Source: Plasmodiophora brassicae
Lineage: Eukaryota; Endomyxa; Phytomyxea; Plasmodiophorida; Plasmodiophoridae
Direction: 5' to 3'
NCBI GenBank assembly: GCA_039704465.1
Contig: JASFAU010000008.1
Coordinates: 434,001-498,000, forward strand
DNA: 64,000 bases
The translations under genes were made by a program, and so were the position numbers. How positions within the stretch are numbered: position 1 is the first letter of the stretch; the number at the start of each line of letters is the position of its first letter. A model generated the notes under the pieces. The model searched no databases. It saw only the letters and a list, made by a program, of their open reading frames with translations, and was not told the DNA's origin. Below are positions 43,641 to 55,500 of the stretch, piece after piece.

Positions 43641-45984
43641 TCCATATACGATTGCATATATCATCCGCGCCAAGGCGCGTGAAAACAGCCGTTTGTCTGC
43701 TTGAGAATGAGGAATATGTTATAGGTTCGCCTGCCCACGTCTAGGGCTGGGTTCGCTGTCTCAACGTCCCAGGTTGTCGTGTTTTCGGATGAACGGCTCG
43801 ACTTTCAGGTCGTCCTGGAAGATCACCATGTGGTCTGGCGGGAGCAGTTCAGCGTGTATATCCATGACACTCTGGTGGAATGAACAGCCGGGGCGTACCT
43901 TCATCGGGAGCACCGGATTTCACCACGTCTCGATCTGTTATGCTCATTGTTACCTGTAACATCGCGACTCTCTTCGTTGTCACCAAGCACGCTTACAAAA
44001 GACGATGGCAGCAACTACGATGATGAACGTGTATACCACCTGGAATCCCACGTACTGTGCAAGCCACCGTCAAAATCACACTGGCTCACAACGCTCAATG
44101 TGGCTGGGGACCAACAGAAATCAGGTAGTACTGTGTGATATCCTGGCATAAAGTGACCTGGTCAGCAGGTGCCGTCTGCACAACGGTTAGAATGCTGTAC
44201 GGCATGTCGTCTACATTGCACACCTACCGAACAATACATGTCGATTGTGTCGTATGAGGCGACTACGAACACGATCGACACGATGATCGACAGGAGCAGG
44301 TATAAGATGAACCGTCTTAGGGTGGTCCGGTCTAATTTGTTGGCTCCATAGAACCCTGTTCAGCACTGATGCGCTCAGCGGCTTGCACAAATTGGTCAAA
44401 TTCGCCCACGAGACCTTCCAGCGCGAATACGACGCCCAGAACGCCCTGCGCCAGTGATATGATTCCTCTGCGCACTCAATGTCGTCGAACCGGACGTCAT
44501 CCAGCGGATATCCATACATACCTGCCCGACAGGCTGATGATCAGCGATCCAACCTACCAGGTGCATGAGCACATTCAGTTCCTGGATCGCGATCGTCGAC
44601 GGTTGTCCATACAAGGTATGTCATGCAGAACAGTTTCAGGCATCTGCGAATGTGCGATTTCAGCCGGGTAAAAGAACGATTCCTAGGTCTTCCTACAGGC
44701 TGCTTGGGAGCGGTGCCGATAGCACCGAGGACGACGTGATATTCCGGTCCCGATCCATGGCCTTGACCGGAGCGCGTGCCTGCTTGTGACGCATCATTAA
44801 CGACAGCAAGCTCAGTTTCGTCATGTACCAAGAGCTAACCCAGGCGTTCAACGAACCGCTGAACCGCAGTGACAATGACGATAATGGAGTGGGGGTAGAG
44901 ATCACCGACCGCCTGAGGCCAGATCCAGAGCAGGCCGCGCGCGCCCCTCTGGAACCCGACCGTCATTCCGTGCAACGTTTCCAAACTCTCCTCATGCACG
45001 CCGCTTCCATGATGATCGTAAGACGTCACCGGGCGCGTTTCGCTACTCATTCTCAGTGGTGTGATGTGATCAGGTGTCCTCCAGCATCGTTGTCCTGTTA
45101 ACGATGCTGCACATGGGTGTCCCCAAGCTGGGAGCCATGCCGATGTCAGTTGCTGTCGCGGCCCTGATTGCACTGGCGACCATCGCGTTGGCCAGCACGA
45201 TGCTGATCTACAAGAACCGGCTAAACAACTTGGACGCGTACCTGACCGGTTTGCTTATCTTCGCGGTCATCATGGGCTCGTGTACCATTGTTATGATCCT
45301 GCAGCCGGACGCTCGTGGATTCCTGGACAAATGGGCGCAGACGCGTCCGTGCATAGATGGATCGTTCGTCTGCACGCGTGCATGCTGACGATTGCGACAG
45401 GCTCCGATGAGAAGGCGTCCATAGCAATGGCGCTGGGGCTGGACCGAAAGGACACGGCCAGAGCGGGGGCAGCTGTTGCTTATGAGAACGTGTTGATCGC
45501 GAAAGAGCTCTCCTTGTTTATTTGTCTCGTGTTCCTGACGCAGGTTCGGGATGCCGTTGCGCGAGGCGCGTCTCAGATGTGGTCTGAAGTTCGCTCTTTA
45601 CATAGGCTTTGGGTGTGTATGCTGTCGTGAACCTCCTCAATCTCACCGAGGAACCGACGTTGAACAGGAGGCCCTCACAGGCTCTGGCAACTATGATGCG
45701 ATCTCTGCGAGACGCCGGCCTTCTGTGACCCCAATCAGACCTGAAGTGTCACCAATATACAGGACAGGAGATGCCTTCGAAGTGCTTGGCACTCGGGGGA
45801 CGTTGTATTCGCTGTCTTTAGCATCCAGCCGGTTCGAGTTGAACATAACGAATAACGTTTACCTGAAGGGATTAATCTGGTGATTAGCCGGGCAGCCTTC
45901 CGACCTCTTCGCTCAAACTGATGGTCTGTGTTGCCAAAGTCGTAATTACTATTGTAAGTAGCCGCCTGTTAAACGTCGACCGCG
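43641..45984. other. Unresolved membrane-protein exons on the plus strand
   Basis: Several plus-strand segments look coding but I could not chain them: a hydrophobic helix followed by basic residues at ~43935-44020 (MLIVTCNIATLFVVTK); an RGS-like fragment at ~44360-44450 (LHKLVKFAHETFQREYDA); two transmembrane helices at ~45105-45305 (AVAALIALATIALASTML, GLLIFAVIMGSCTIVMI); and a third at ~45510-45545. This could be one or two polytopic receptor-like genes with many introns. Confidence in any single gene is low. Confidence 0.3.
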
Positions 45985-46836
45985 ATGGTACACCCGTGGT
46001 ACCTGCTGTTCAAAGCGAACCCGATGGTCTGCTCGCAGCAGACGCTCGTATACTTCCGGGTCATTGCTGCCGTCTTCTTGACGGGCAACGTGGCCTGGGC
46101 GGTCTCAGGGCTCTTTCCTGCGTGGGGCGATCAGGCGATCTCGATCGGCCATCCGCGGTACGTCTACCTGACGAATCTGTCATCCATCCTCGACATGTTA
46201 TTCTTCCTGTGTGCCGCCCCCGTTACGTTCCTGCAGTGGCGTCATCCCAAGAAGAGCCCCGCCCCAACCGGCGTCCAGCGTGTCATCCACATGCTATATG
46301 AATTGTTGGTTATCGCGAAACCCCGAATGGGCTGTCTCTGACCGGTTCCGAATTTTAGGGCGTTGACCGTATCCACGCTGGTCATGCTCATGTTCTGGAC
46401 GGCTGTGTTCCCCAAGTCGTCGAAGTTCCTCAAGAAGCATGGCCTGGAGATGACACCAGGCATGTGGTACAAGAACATTGCCGACCACTTGATATTCACG
46501 GTCCTGATGGGGCTCGATTTCGCGTTCTCGGGAGCGACCATGTATCCACCCCATTTCTTGTTCATCGTCATCAGCGTGCTGGTCTACGCGTGCGTCAACT
46601 GCATATCCCGATTCCTGCACGGCACCGCCGTCTACCCCGACATCAACTTCGAGAACGCGTACACGTACGTCCTGCTCGGCGCGTCACTCGCCCTTCTCCT
46701 CTTCCTGTACTATATCTTCTACACCGTCGGCCTCAGCAAGCCGACCCCGAAGTCGATTGCTGACAACGAGGCCCAGCAGCGCGACCCAGAGCCAGCCGAC
46801 ATCGAACAACGCACGCCAGGCGCCGAGCAGGCTTGA
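45985..46836 (+). CDS. AIG1/FAR-17a or rolling-stone-like multi-pass membrane protein
   Basis: Two exons (45985-46304, 46359-46836; 54-bp intron, phase 2) give 265 aa. About six helices: VYFRVIAAVFLTGNVAWAV, YLTNLSSILDMLFFLC, LALTVSTLVMLMFWTAV (at the splice), ADHLIFTVLMGLDFAF, PHFLFIVISVLVYACVN, YTYVLLGASLALLLFLYY. Polar residues within the membrane (Thr, His, Asp, Asn) are arranged as in the AIG1/ADTRP hydrolase family, but the level of similarity is too weak by eye to fix it. The C-terminal tail is acidic and Gln/Pro-rich. Confidence 0.65.
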
Positions 46837-47083
46837 CCGCACATTTGGTATATGTATCTACTACCTATACACAATCCTTGTGGGTGCGTCATCGACATCG
46901 AATCGTTCATGAGCGTCCGGGTCGGGTCGGGACGGGAAACAGCGTCGTGATGTATTTTTGCGCCAGCTTGGACTGCATTCTGTGCGTTCATGAATTCAGG
47001 GGGCCGTGGTGTTGGCGTGTTGCACGCTGCAGTGCAGTGCAGCTCCAACTCAGGTCATTTGCATTTTGCTGTCGGGGTTTGGG

Positions 47084-48782
47084 ATGGTCTCACTGATGTC
47101 GCGGTTCGGCCCGCTGGAGGAGCTGCTGTCCGCGCCGATCCAGGATGCCATGTCGGGTCGGAAGGCGATCGTTCTGTCGGCGGCTACGTCGGTCAGGCAG
47201 GCCGTGGCGACGCTGGCGGAGAACAGGATCCTGTCGGCGCCTGTAGTTGAATCGGAGGGGGCCGTCCGCGGATTCGTGGACTACATGGACATCGTGGCGT
47301 ACATGAGTGCCACTGGGGATATTGAGAAGCGCTTTACTGATCGCGTTGATGCAGTTGCAGGTGAATGGGTTGTATGGTCTCCGTACATGTAGAACCTATC
47401 TGACTCCCCATTGCTCAGGACAGTCGAAGCTCAACCCGTACGTGTGTGGTTAGGTGGTTCCCGTTGTGTGGAGTGATAATTGTCTGTGAACTTGTAGGTA
47501 TTTGCACCTACTGGGTACCACTCCGATCAAGACCGTTGTGGAGATCTTCTCTTCAGGAATCCACCGCTGCGCCGTTTTTGACCGGGAAGCCCAAGTGTCA
47601 GGAATGGTCTCACAATCTGATATCGTGCGTTATATTGCCAAACACATCCATGAACCGCACTTGCAAGCATATGCGAACGCTACGGTAGCTCATGCTGGAT
47701 GGGGAAATCGCCCGGTAAGTGGTCACGCCTGTTTCGCCGCCACAACTGCCAACAGGATTGCGGTTAATCAGGTCACATCAGTTCGCGAAGGCGAATCCGT
47801 TAAGAATGTGATCATGTTAATGCATGAGCGCGGCGTTTCCGCTGTTGCAATTGTTTCGCGCACAGGGACGCTTGTGGGGAACTTTTGTCTGTCTGACATG
47901 CGAGGGATACACGAGCATAATTTCGAGCGAAAGCTTAATACCTGTGTTGTCGACTACCTTCAAGGTATAACGCGCGTCGATGTTCCAATGACACCTTTGC
48001 TAATGCAACGTCGTACAGCTGAAAGCCCAGACTCTTTGCGTGCAGCATGCACGACTTTGAAGAGCACAGTCGGCGATGTTATTCGCGCACTTGCAACTGA
48101 GCGCCTGCATCGTTTGTGGTAGGTTCTGGATAGCTGTCCCTGACGACCCAGGCCTAAAGCAGTATTTGAAAGGATCGTTGAACAAGACCACCCAATTGGA
48201 GTCGTCACTTTGACCGACGTCATGACTTCTTTAGTCCGATTCGGCCCTGGGTTTAGTCATGTTGGTCGCGATTTGCCGATTCCCGGCTCACTAACGGTCT
48301 GTCCGCATCGTACGTATGCGCGTTCGCTTGCTGATTGCGGCAGGTTGACATTCTTGGCTGCCATGGAATCCATGGGTCGTGGCTAACGAAACCATATGTC
48401 GTTGCACTGATTCCCGGTCAACTTCGCGCTCAATTTGTGACACCTGTTGCTGAGGAGAGCCATGAGCCGCGCTGGCCATCTCATCCTTTCAAAATACCGA
48501 TTGACAAGAGCAATGCTCGAGACAGCCTTGTCTTTCTTGTCAAATCCCAAAGGTTCATCGGCGCCGATGACGACCTGGGATACCTGGCAGGTCGGCGAAC
48601 GCTACCAGCTAGGACGCATCCTAATTTTGAGTACAGTTTCGTTCGACTGGGTGCTGTCGGGATTCGGTGCTGGCCCTGGCTGCACTAAGATTGATGATTG
48701 GTTCGCTCTTAAACCTCGGTCCGCCGGCGAGGCCGATTGTGGCCAGCTGCGACTTTCAATGGTGTATGAACCCACAGCCTAG
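47084..48782 (+). CDS. CBS-domain tandem protein with C-terminal C2 domain
   Basis: Plus-strand exons encode CBS motifs: QDAMSGRKAIVLSAATSVR, RILSAPVVESEGAVRGFVDY; LLGTTPIKTVVEIFSSGIHRCAVFD, GMVSQSDIVRYI; VTSVREGESVKNVIMLMHE, GVSAVAIVSRTGTLVGNFCL; and RALATERLHRLW joined by a 34-bp intron to a VVTLTDVMTSL tail, making two Bateman modules. A 47-bp phase-0 intron (48297-48343) then connects GSLT to a C2 domain: VDILGCHGIHGSWL, KPYVVALIPGQ, VFLVKSQRFIGADDDLG, spliced (48591-48636) to DWFALKPRSAG and QLRLSMVYEP, stop at 48782. CBS pairs sense adenine nucleotides; C2 binds Ca2+ or lipid. The first intron (~47372-47498) is approximate. Confidence 0.7.
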
Positions 48783-49126
48783 GGTTGGTCGGCGTAAACA
48801 ACATTGCTTGAGGTCTCTAACTATTAAAGGTATGAGAACGATAGACGATGACGCGGTTGCGGATATTCGACGATTGGCATGTACGCGAAGGGCTCAGAAT
48901 TCTAAACAGGCGTAGTTCCTCGCAGAATACCATTTCGCTGTTAGAACTCGACGGTACTCTCGCCTGACGACATGGTCATCGTGTGTGCGCCTTGACCAAA
49001 CTTGTCGCGCGCTTCCTCGCGTCTCGGACGTCGCATTGACGCCGTTGACGGCCGCTGCGGTTGAGACGGTGCTGGGACCGCGTAACTGCTGGGTCCAGAC
49101 ATCTGATCGAAATTCAAACTTCACAT
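48783..49126. other. Intergenic, convergent 3' ends
   Basis: 344 bp between the convergent CBS-C2 gene and the lectin gene. No gene or repeat recognised. Confidence 0.35.
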
Positions 49127-50716
49127 TCATGATCTGCGTCTGGTAGCAGGTAGGCATGGACGTACGCTCATGTCAAGCGACGCAGGTGAATAATATTGCA
49201 GAGATGGAGAGGGTACGTGCACAGCTATTGGCACTTGATAAGGGTTCGTGTACAGAGGCTGTGCAGTGGACACCGCTGGGTCGTGTCTCCAGCGCTTCAA
49301 GCAGCACGCTATGATTATCGCAAGGATCAGTCCTGCAGCACATCCTCCGAGCGCCACCATGGTGATCGACAACGGCAGCGACCAGCTCTCAGATCCGGAC
49401 GACACGCCTGCTCCCGTGCGGGCTGGGGCTGACGTGGGTCTCACATTGACCATCGTTCTTGCAGTGTTCGAAGCAGTCGCCAGTCTGGAAACGCTGGTAC
49501 TGATTGCGAAGTTGCCTGTCGACAGTGTGGATTTCCGGGACGATGTTTTACGTCGCCCAGCTTGATGTGATGCGGTAGATCTCCACAACGGATTTGTCTC
49601 CACGAGGCGCATGCTGGTCGTCGCAGTTCTCTTCCCACGACGAATTGTAACTGACGACATTTTCGCACTGGAGTATGCTGATCCTTTGCACTGGACAACG
49701 ACGGCGAGCCATTTGCGAACGCCAGGTGCCGGGTCCGGTGCGAACGTCGTGTCGTCGGCCGTTACGCTGCATGACGTTCTGTTTAAGCATAGCTGCCCAA
49801 CGATGGCCAGGCTGGTATTTGCGTGCACGGGTCCAATCATGAACAGAGGGAAATCGCCCTGCGGTGTCCCGTACGATGCGAACAGGATGCGCGCGATCCT
49901 GGACCCGCCCACAGGGCACGATACGCTCAACGTGCCGTTCGTAGCGGGCGTCGATTCCGGAACAGTTGGCGAATTCGGCAACCATTCATAGGCGAACCCT
50001 CCGGCCAAGTTCGAGTCGGCCTGGTACGACGGCTGTCCGCTCCTGAACGACATGGACAGGGGCGCTGTCGCAGATTTGATCTGGTTCAGCTCTGCCGCGC
50101 CTAGCGCCCTGTCGTACAGCGTAACGTTATGCAGGACGGCCAGAGCGGTCTGGATTCGGAAGTCGGTGCTGAACACGGCAGACTGGTTTAGCGGAAGCGA
50201 CTGCCCGTTCGTATTGCCAGGCAGTAGCATCAAGTTGGTGGTGGAGTTCGTGGCGTAGTACAGATTGAGCTGATGAGCGGGTTTCGACACCGTGTTGTCG
50301 ATGACAATGGCGAGGAACATCCAGTGGCCGAATCCAGCGGCCTGGACCGAGGCGGGCGTGATGGCGCCGTAGTTCGAGCCCGCCCAGCCCGTGCTGACGT
50401 GCAGCCGGTTAGGCAGGGCGAGGTACACGGCCGGCAGTCGCGAATCGTCGCTGGGCGTCGTCACTGTACGCACGGTGAACAGGCTCAGGTAGGGCCACCC
50501 GCCCTGGTTCAGGAGTTGGTTCCACGGGTCCAGGTAGACCCACATTGTGAACGTGAACGTCAGCGAGGCCGGTGACTCGGCGTATGGCGGTGGACTCGGC
50601 GCGATGAACGCGCGCCAGATTCGGGTCCGACTTGCAACCGTCCACTGGGAGGCGTCCGCAGGCACTAACAACAACGATAGCATGGCCATCGACGCAAACA
50701 TGCATAGAAGCCGCAT
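49127..50716 (-). CDS. Secreted/single-pass protein with LamG-like and SUEL-type lectin domains
   Basis: Frame of 529 aa from ATG 50716 (upstream Met in frame at 50758 gives a weaker leader). Signal peptide MRLLCMFASMAMLSLLLVPADA; residues ~25-220 form a concanavalin/LamG-like jelly roll (FTFTMWVYLDPW, FGHWMFLAIVIDNT, TALAVLHNVTLYDRALGAAEL); residues ~255-345 are a D-galactoside/L-rhamnose-binding SUEL domain (LSVSCPVGGSRIARILFASYGTP, VGQLCLNRTSCSV, KWLAVVVQC); then a Ser/Thr-rich stretch and one TM helix (MVALGGCAAGLILAIIIACCL) with a short tail. Reading after the lectin (about 49660-49540) becomes Arg/Ser-rich and may include an intron. Likely cell-surface carbohydrate binding. Confidence 0.72.
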   Translation of the reverse strand: MRLLCMFASMAMLSLLLVPADASQWTVASRTRIWRAFIAPSPPPYAESPASLTFTFTMWVYLDPWNQLLNQGGWPYLSLFTVRTVTTPSDDSRLPAVYLALPNRLHVSTGWAGSNYGAITPASVQAAGFGHWMFLAIVIDNTVSKPAHQLNLYYATNSTTNLMLLPGNTNGQSLPLNQSAVFSTDFRIQTALAVLHNVTLYDRALGAAELNQIKSATAPLSMSFRSGQPSYQADSNLAGGFAYEWLPNSPTVPESTPATNGTLSVSCPVGGSRIARILFASYGTPQGDFPLFMIGPVHANTSLAIVGQLCLNRTSCSVTADDTTFAPDPAPGVRKWLAVVVQCKGSAYSSAKMSSVTIRRGKRTATTSMRLVETNPLWRSTASHQAGRRKTSSRKSTLSTGNFAISTSVSRLATASNTARTMVNVRPTSAPARTGAGVSSGSESWSLPLSITMVALGGCAAGLILAIIIACCLKRWRHDPAVSTAQPLYTNPYQVPIAVHVPSPSLQYYSPASLDMSVRPCLPATRRRS

Positions 50717-51617
50717 AATAAGTGTACCGGTTGGGATCGTCACTACGTGTGTGTACACGAGTGTGAGGTTGACCCATCACATTTTCTTCCAGGAGCAGTG
50801 TATCGTTGACTGTCGTTGCTCGGGGCGTGGCATAGCTAGTACAGGTTGACTTCGTGGTCGGCTGCGTTGTCAACGGCAAACGAAGTCTCGACAGTGCTTC
50901 ACCCGGAAATCATATCGGACATCCCGCATCCTCTTGTCGGATCATGGCGACCGAGCCGTCACGCCCCGGGCGCTCCCGACACCAAAGCAGTGATCTCTTA
51001 TACTAAAACGGTAAAGCGTGTGCCCATACAAATCCTACGTGTCAGCGGGTGGGCAAACATCTACCTATTCTGGGTGACAAACCATGCATGCCATAATGAC
51101 AAACATTTGCCATGGTAAAGGTGTGTGAAGAACTACCTGACAACGCTGGTGCACGACAGTGTGCGATGGCTACCGATCACTCGGTGTATCGGATAGACAT
51201 GAGAATGCTGACTGAGGACCAGGGCGTGGCTAGTGAAGGCCTTGATCTCGTAACGTGGCTTGGTGCCGGAAGGTGGCCCGGTGCCGGAAGGTGAGTGTCG
51301 TGAGTCATGGTGGTGGAGATGACTCATGACAGCCTGAACCGATTGCGTCACAGTCCATCACACTGCAAGCGGTTCGCACGCTCAACAGATCACCCATGGC
51401 CCATGGGCGTTGATGACGGACCTGCCGAAGACTACGTTGGATGTATGGTCGAACGATGTACTCATTGTCAGGCGCGAAAGTTTCCAATGAGAGTATCACT
51501 TGCTGTGGCCGTTACCGGCACATCACTTTGCCACCGTTGCCGACATTCCTGACGACCTACAGCAATTATTCGTACGACACAACCTGACTTCCTATAACCG
51601 TGAGCTTGCGTTGCTAT
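50717..51617. other. Intergenic plus left flank of the retrotransposon target
   Basis: No gene seen. A short duplicated unit (GGTGCCGGAAGGTGG, 51262-51292) is present. The last ~80 bp (51538-51617) match, with about three changes, the complement of 62505-62590 and so are part of the repeat into which element A inserted. Confidence 0.5.
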
Positions 51618-51793
51618 TGTGACGTCCCAACGGTGATGGTATATCAGCCGTGTAGTATAATCGTCTGTGTCCCCGACCTGCAGCTCCCACGGACGCCGTG
51701 CGGACTCCGTGCGCACTCCGTGCATGTCCGTCATTCTTAGGGCGGCCTAGCCGGATCACAGCTATTCTTGTCTTATAGCTTGGAGCCGGCACA
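51618..51793 (-). repeat. Element A 3' LTR
   Basis: 176 bp, TGTGACG...GGCACA on the plus strand, identical by eye to 62049-62224. Includes a short internal near-repeat (ACTCCGTGCGCACTCCGTGC). Confidence 0.93.
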
Positions 51794-51991
51794 TTCCCCT
51801 CCTTCAAAGAAATGCTCCTCCTTGCAGGTGTCTTCAGTGGTGGTGTATCCTAATCATGTCTTCTCCTTAATATAGTCTAATTAACATAATTAAGTCTCAA
51901 TCTTCGTAGAACACAGTTTTGGCTTCTGTCGTCACATGGCCGTCGGCATTAAAATAACCCAGCGCGCATCCGGGAAAAAAGCATGACTAGC

Positions 51992-52375
51992 CTACTGGAC
52001 TCCTTCCGCCTTAAGTAACTCCTTAACCTCATCAGCAAGGTGATGTTTCTCCTTCCTCATCCTGGCGGCATGGGCCTTCACCAGCTTCGGTACATCCATC
52101 GCCAACCTGCAGATTGGCTCCCATGAATCCTCCGCTTCAGAGAAACCCTTCCATCCGATCAACAATTCCAATTCCCCTGTCTCCGGACTGTGCCTGCAGT
52201 CCTTGAAGACTTCAATGGCGAAACGCTCATTGTCATAATCCATCTGTCGCTTCAGTTCCTCAGTGGCATTCACTTTGCCATGTTCATAGAGGCGAACGCG
52301 GTCCCCGTGAACGGTTCGAGTGTCCGTCTCATTGAACATATTCCTCACCTCGTAGGTGCAGTTCTCGTGGCTATC
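51992..52375 (-). pseudogene. Element A pol, 3' fragment: integrase C-terminus and chromodomain
   Basis: A separate minus-strand frame to stop 51992 reads a short integrase tail (VRNMFNETDTRTVHGDRVRLY) and a chromodomain (FAIEVFKDC, LELLIGWKGF, DSWEPICRLAMDVPKLV). It is the continuation of element A pol: the upstream part resumes at 57713, beyond inserted element B. The open frame extends into the B LTR by chance and would be mis-annotated as a small chromodomain gene. The chromodomain normally targets integration to marked chromatin. Confidence 0.88.
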
Positions 52376-52572
52376 TGTGCTAACGCCGCCGCTGCCCACT
52401 ACGGGGGCGGTCGGTCGCAAGAGTCGGCGCCTGGTGATATAACGAACTGATGTATTTGGACAGGATCGTCACAGCAAGGGCCGCTGCGGGGTCGAGTACG
52501 GTCATGATCATGTGACCGGGTGGCAGCAGCATCTGAGCAGCATCATCTGAGTACTGGTACTCTGGATGAACA
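52376..52572 (-). repeat. Element B 3' LTR
   Basis: 197-bp copy identical by eye to 57516-57712; preceded by target duplication CTATC. Confidence 0.95.
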
Positions 52573-52581
52573 CTCCCCGTG

Positions 52582-55500
52582 TTAGAAATCTGCTAACAGT
52601 CGTGAGCAGAGCGGGTCTCCTTCGGCTTGTCGTTCGAGGAAGGCTCTGACGATATCAGGAACATCGGCCGCCATGACCGAGTAAGGTTCCCATGAATTGT
52701 CGGTGGCCTCGGATCCGATCCAGTTGATCAGTAGTTCAGTGTCACCTGACGTAGAATTGACTCGAATGTCCTCGACTGCGTTGACTTGGTAAGCCACGCC
52801 GGTGAGCGCGATGTTGTGCTTCAGGGAAGAGGTGACATTCAAGTGCGCATCTGCATAGAACATTAAGCGCTGGGCGTGTACATCTGAGATATGATCAGTC
52901 AAGAGATCTCGAACTCGATACACCCAGTCGTTGATGGTGTCGATAATCTGGGCAGGTCCAGTCCAGTTGTACTCGGACTTGGAGTGCTTGCCATGGTTGG
53001 CCACGAGAACATAGTCGCCCGTCGTGAAGTTGATCTCGCGAACATTGCGTCGGCGACGCCGGGCGCGTTGCTTGAGATCACGTAGATGGGTGCGTGTACG
53101 TGCCACTTCTTTGTGCATGTCCTCGAGAGAATCGGTAAGTTCCGTCGTCATTTCCTTGAGACGGTCAGGGGTCAACGGTACGTCGATAACCGCGTCGATG
53201 CGTTTGTTGAAGATAATCGAGATAGGTGTCGAGGGTGGCAAACCCGTAAACATCGTGACAGGCGCGTAGCCCACACTTGATCGAACAGTGTGATTTACCG
53301 TCATGTTGATCAGCGGAAGGACATACGGCCAATCCTGGAATGGAAGATTTAGCTCGGAGAGGAGGGACTTCAGCAGAAAGAGAAGCCGCTTGTTGACAAC
53401 CTCAACCGTGCCGTTCGCCCAAGGTGTGTAGGCAGTTGTGAAATGATGGTTGCAGTGTAACCGGCTATTAAGCTCGGCGATAACCGCGTTTTTGAAGTGT
53501 GTGCCGCGGTCAGAGACATGTTGGAAAACAATGCCGAAACGTTTGAACCAATCCAGAAGAGATTCGGCGACAACGCTGTGATCCGCGAATTGACAAGGAA
53601 TTAACTCGACGAATGCCGTGGCGTCGTCCTTCAGAACCAGAACATAACGAAGTTGATGAGAATCGCCTGGACGAGGTTTGGATAAGAAAAGAAAGTCATA
53701 GTGGATGACCTTATTGGGCTTGTCCGCATGCATAGCCGTGCCATAAGGTCGGGGGATCATCGAATCTTTGTTGCGTAGGCAGTGTAAGCATTTGTCCACA
53801 AATGCACGAACAAAGGAATCGAGATCAGGCCACCAGAAGAGTTGCGCGATGCTCGAAATAGTCGATGCAGCAAGTTGATGACCAGACAGTCCCATATGTG
53901 AAATCACTGCGATGCGTAGCTGCAGTGCATGTGATGGTACCCAGAGTTGATTGTCTGGAGTACGCCAGCCAGATTCCGGGCTAAGGTGGAGAGACATGTC
54001 CCCTTCGAGTTGGAGAATATCAGAAACGGCAGATAGGTCGTGTTGGCGAATGTAGTCGGTCTGAGCGTTACTAATCTCGTCGACAGACGGCCAGATAAAC
54101 TCATCGGTCATCTTGTAATCGTCGAAGTCAAGATTAATTGCCATATGACGAATAGAACGGAACGATGGAGGGGAAAATGAGGAGAGTGGTTGCAGGGCGA
54201 CGCCCCACCGCGTGGCGAGGTCGGCCCAAACGTTGTCCTCCCCAGCAATGTGCTCAATGTGAAAATCTAGGTCGATAATCTGAAGTCGCCAGCGCTCCAA
54301 GCGATCGCCGGTCGTCCGACTAATTCGTGCAACCGAGGCTGGGTTCAGAATGAAAACCAAATTACGGTGGTCTGTGAAGATTCGAAGTGCCAGCTTTGAC
54401 ATAGAGATGAAGTGTCTGAGGCGATAGCAGCCTTCAATGATGGCGTAGGCCTCCTTCTCAATGGTCGCCCACTTCAATTGAGAACCACGGAATGTCCCCG
54501 AGATGAACGACAAAGGTTCGTGGTGTTGCTCACCGTACGGGAGATCAATATCTTCCGGAGGGATCTGCGACAGGAAAACAGACCAGAAACGGTCACTCGC
54601 ATCCGGAAAGAGACACATGATCCATTCGTCCTTGGGGTGCGCCAGCGTCATGGCCTCCGATAGACGATGCTTCAGAGAATTGAAACTGGTGAGATGGTCA
54701 GTGGTCCAGCCGATGTCGGCTAAACGAACTCGACGTAGATGTGATTTCTTCAGACTGCTGACAGAACGAGAAGCGGACAGAAGTAGATCCTGTAGCGGAT
54801 GAACATGTGCCCGCGCGAATTGAGGGATAACAGAACGGACCCAATTGAGGCCCGAGAGGAACTGTTGGAGATCAGCAGCCGTGATAGGAGTTGATAGATC
54901 GTGCAAGGCGTTGAGATACGAGCGATCGAACGACACTCCATCAGCGGATATAACGCGACCGCACCATGTCACTGAAGTGAGATATAACTGGCAGCGATCA
55001 GGGTTGAGTTTAACTCCAAACTCGTCGAAAGCGTTGAGAAGAGATTCGAGTGTGTCCATGTAGGCTCCGAATCCAGATACGTAGCCGAGGATATCGTCGA
55101 TCCAGAGTAGGGCGCAGATATATAGAAGTTTCCCCAACACCTGTTGCATTCCCGCCTGGAACGCAAACACGCAATCAGCGATTCCCTGGATGATGCGCCT
55201 GGGTGTAAACGTGGCGATGTGCGTCATGAACGAGCAGGCCTCCTGCGAATCAGGGTGCAACGGAAATTGCCAATAGCCTTTAAAGGCATCGAACAGCATG
55301 AAGATGGTCGCGGAACGTAGGTAGGTCAGGATGATGTCGATGTGAGGCATCGGCCATGCAATGCGTTCGGTCTGTTTGTTGACGGCTTCATTGATGTCGA
55401 CGGTCAGCCGATGGCCGCGAACCTCCGTGTCCTTCTTGTCGACGACCAGACACGGCGACGCGTACCTGCTGTGCGGATTGCGGTACACAAAATCGTTTTC

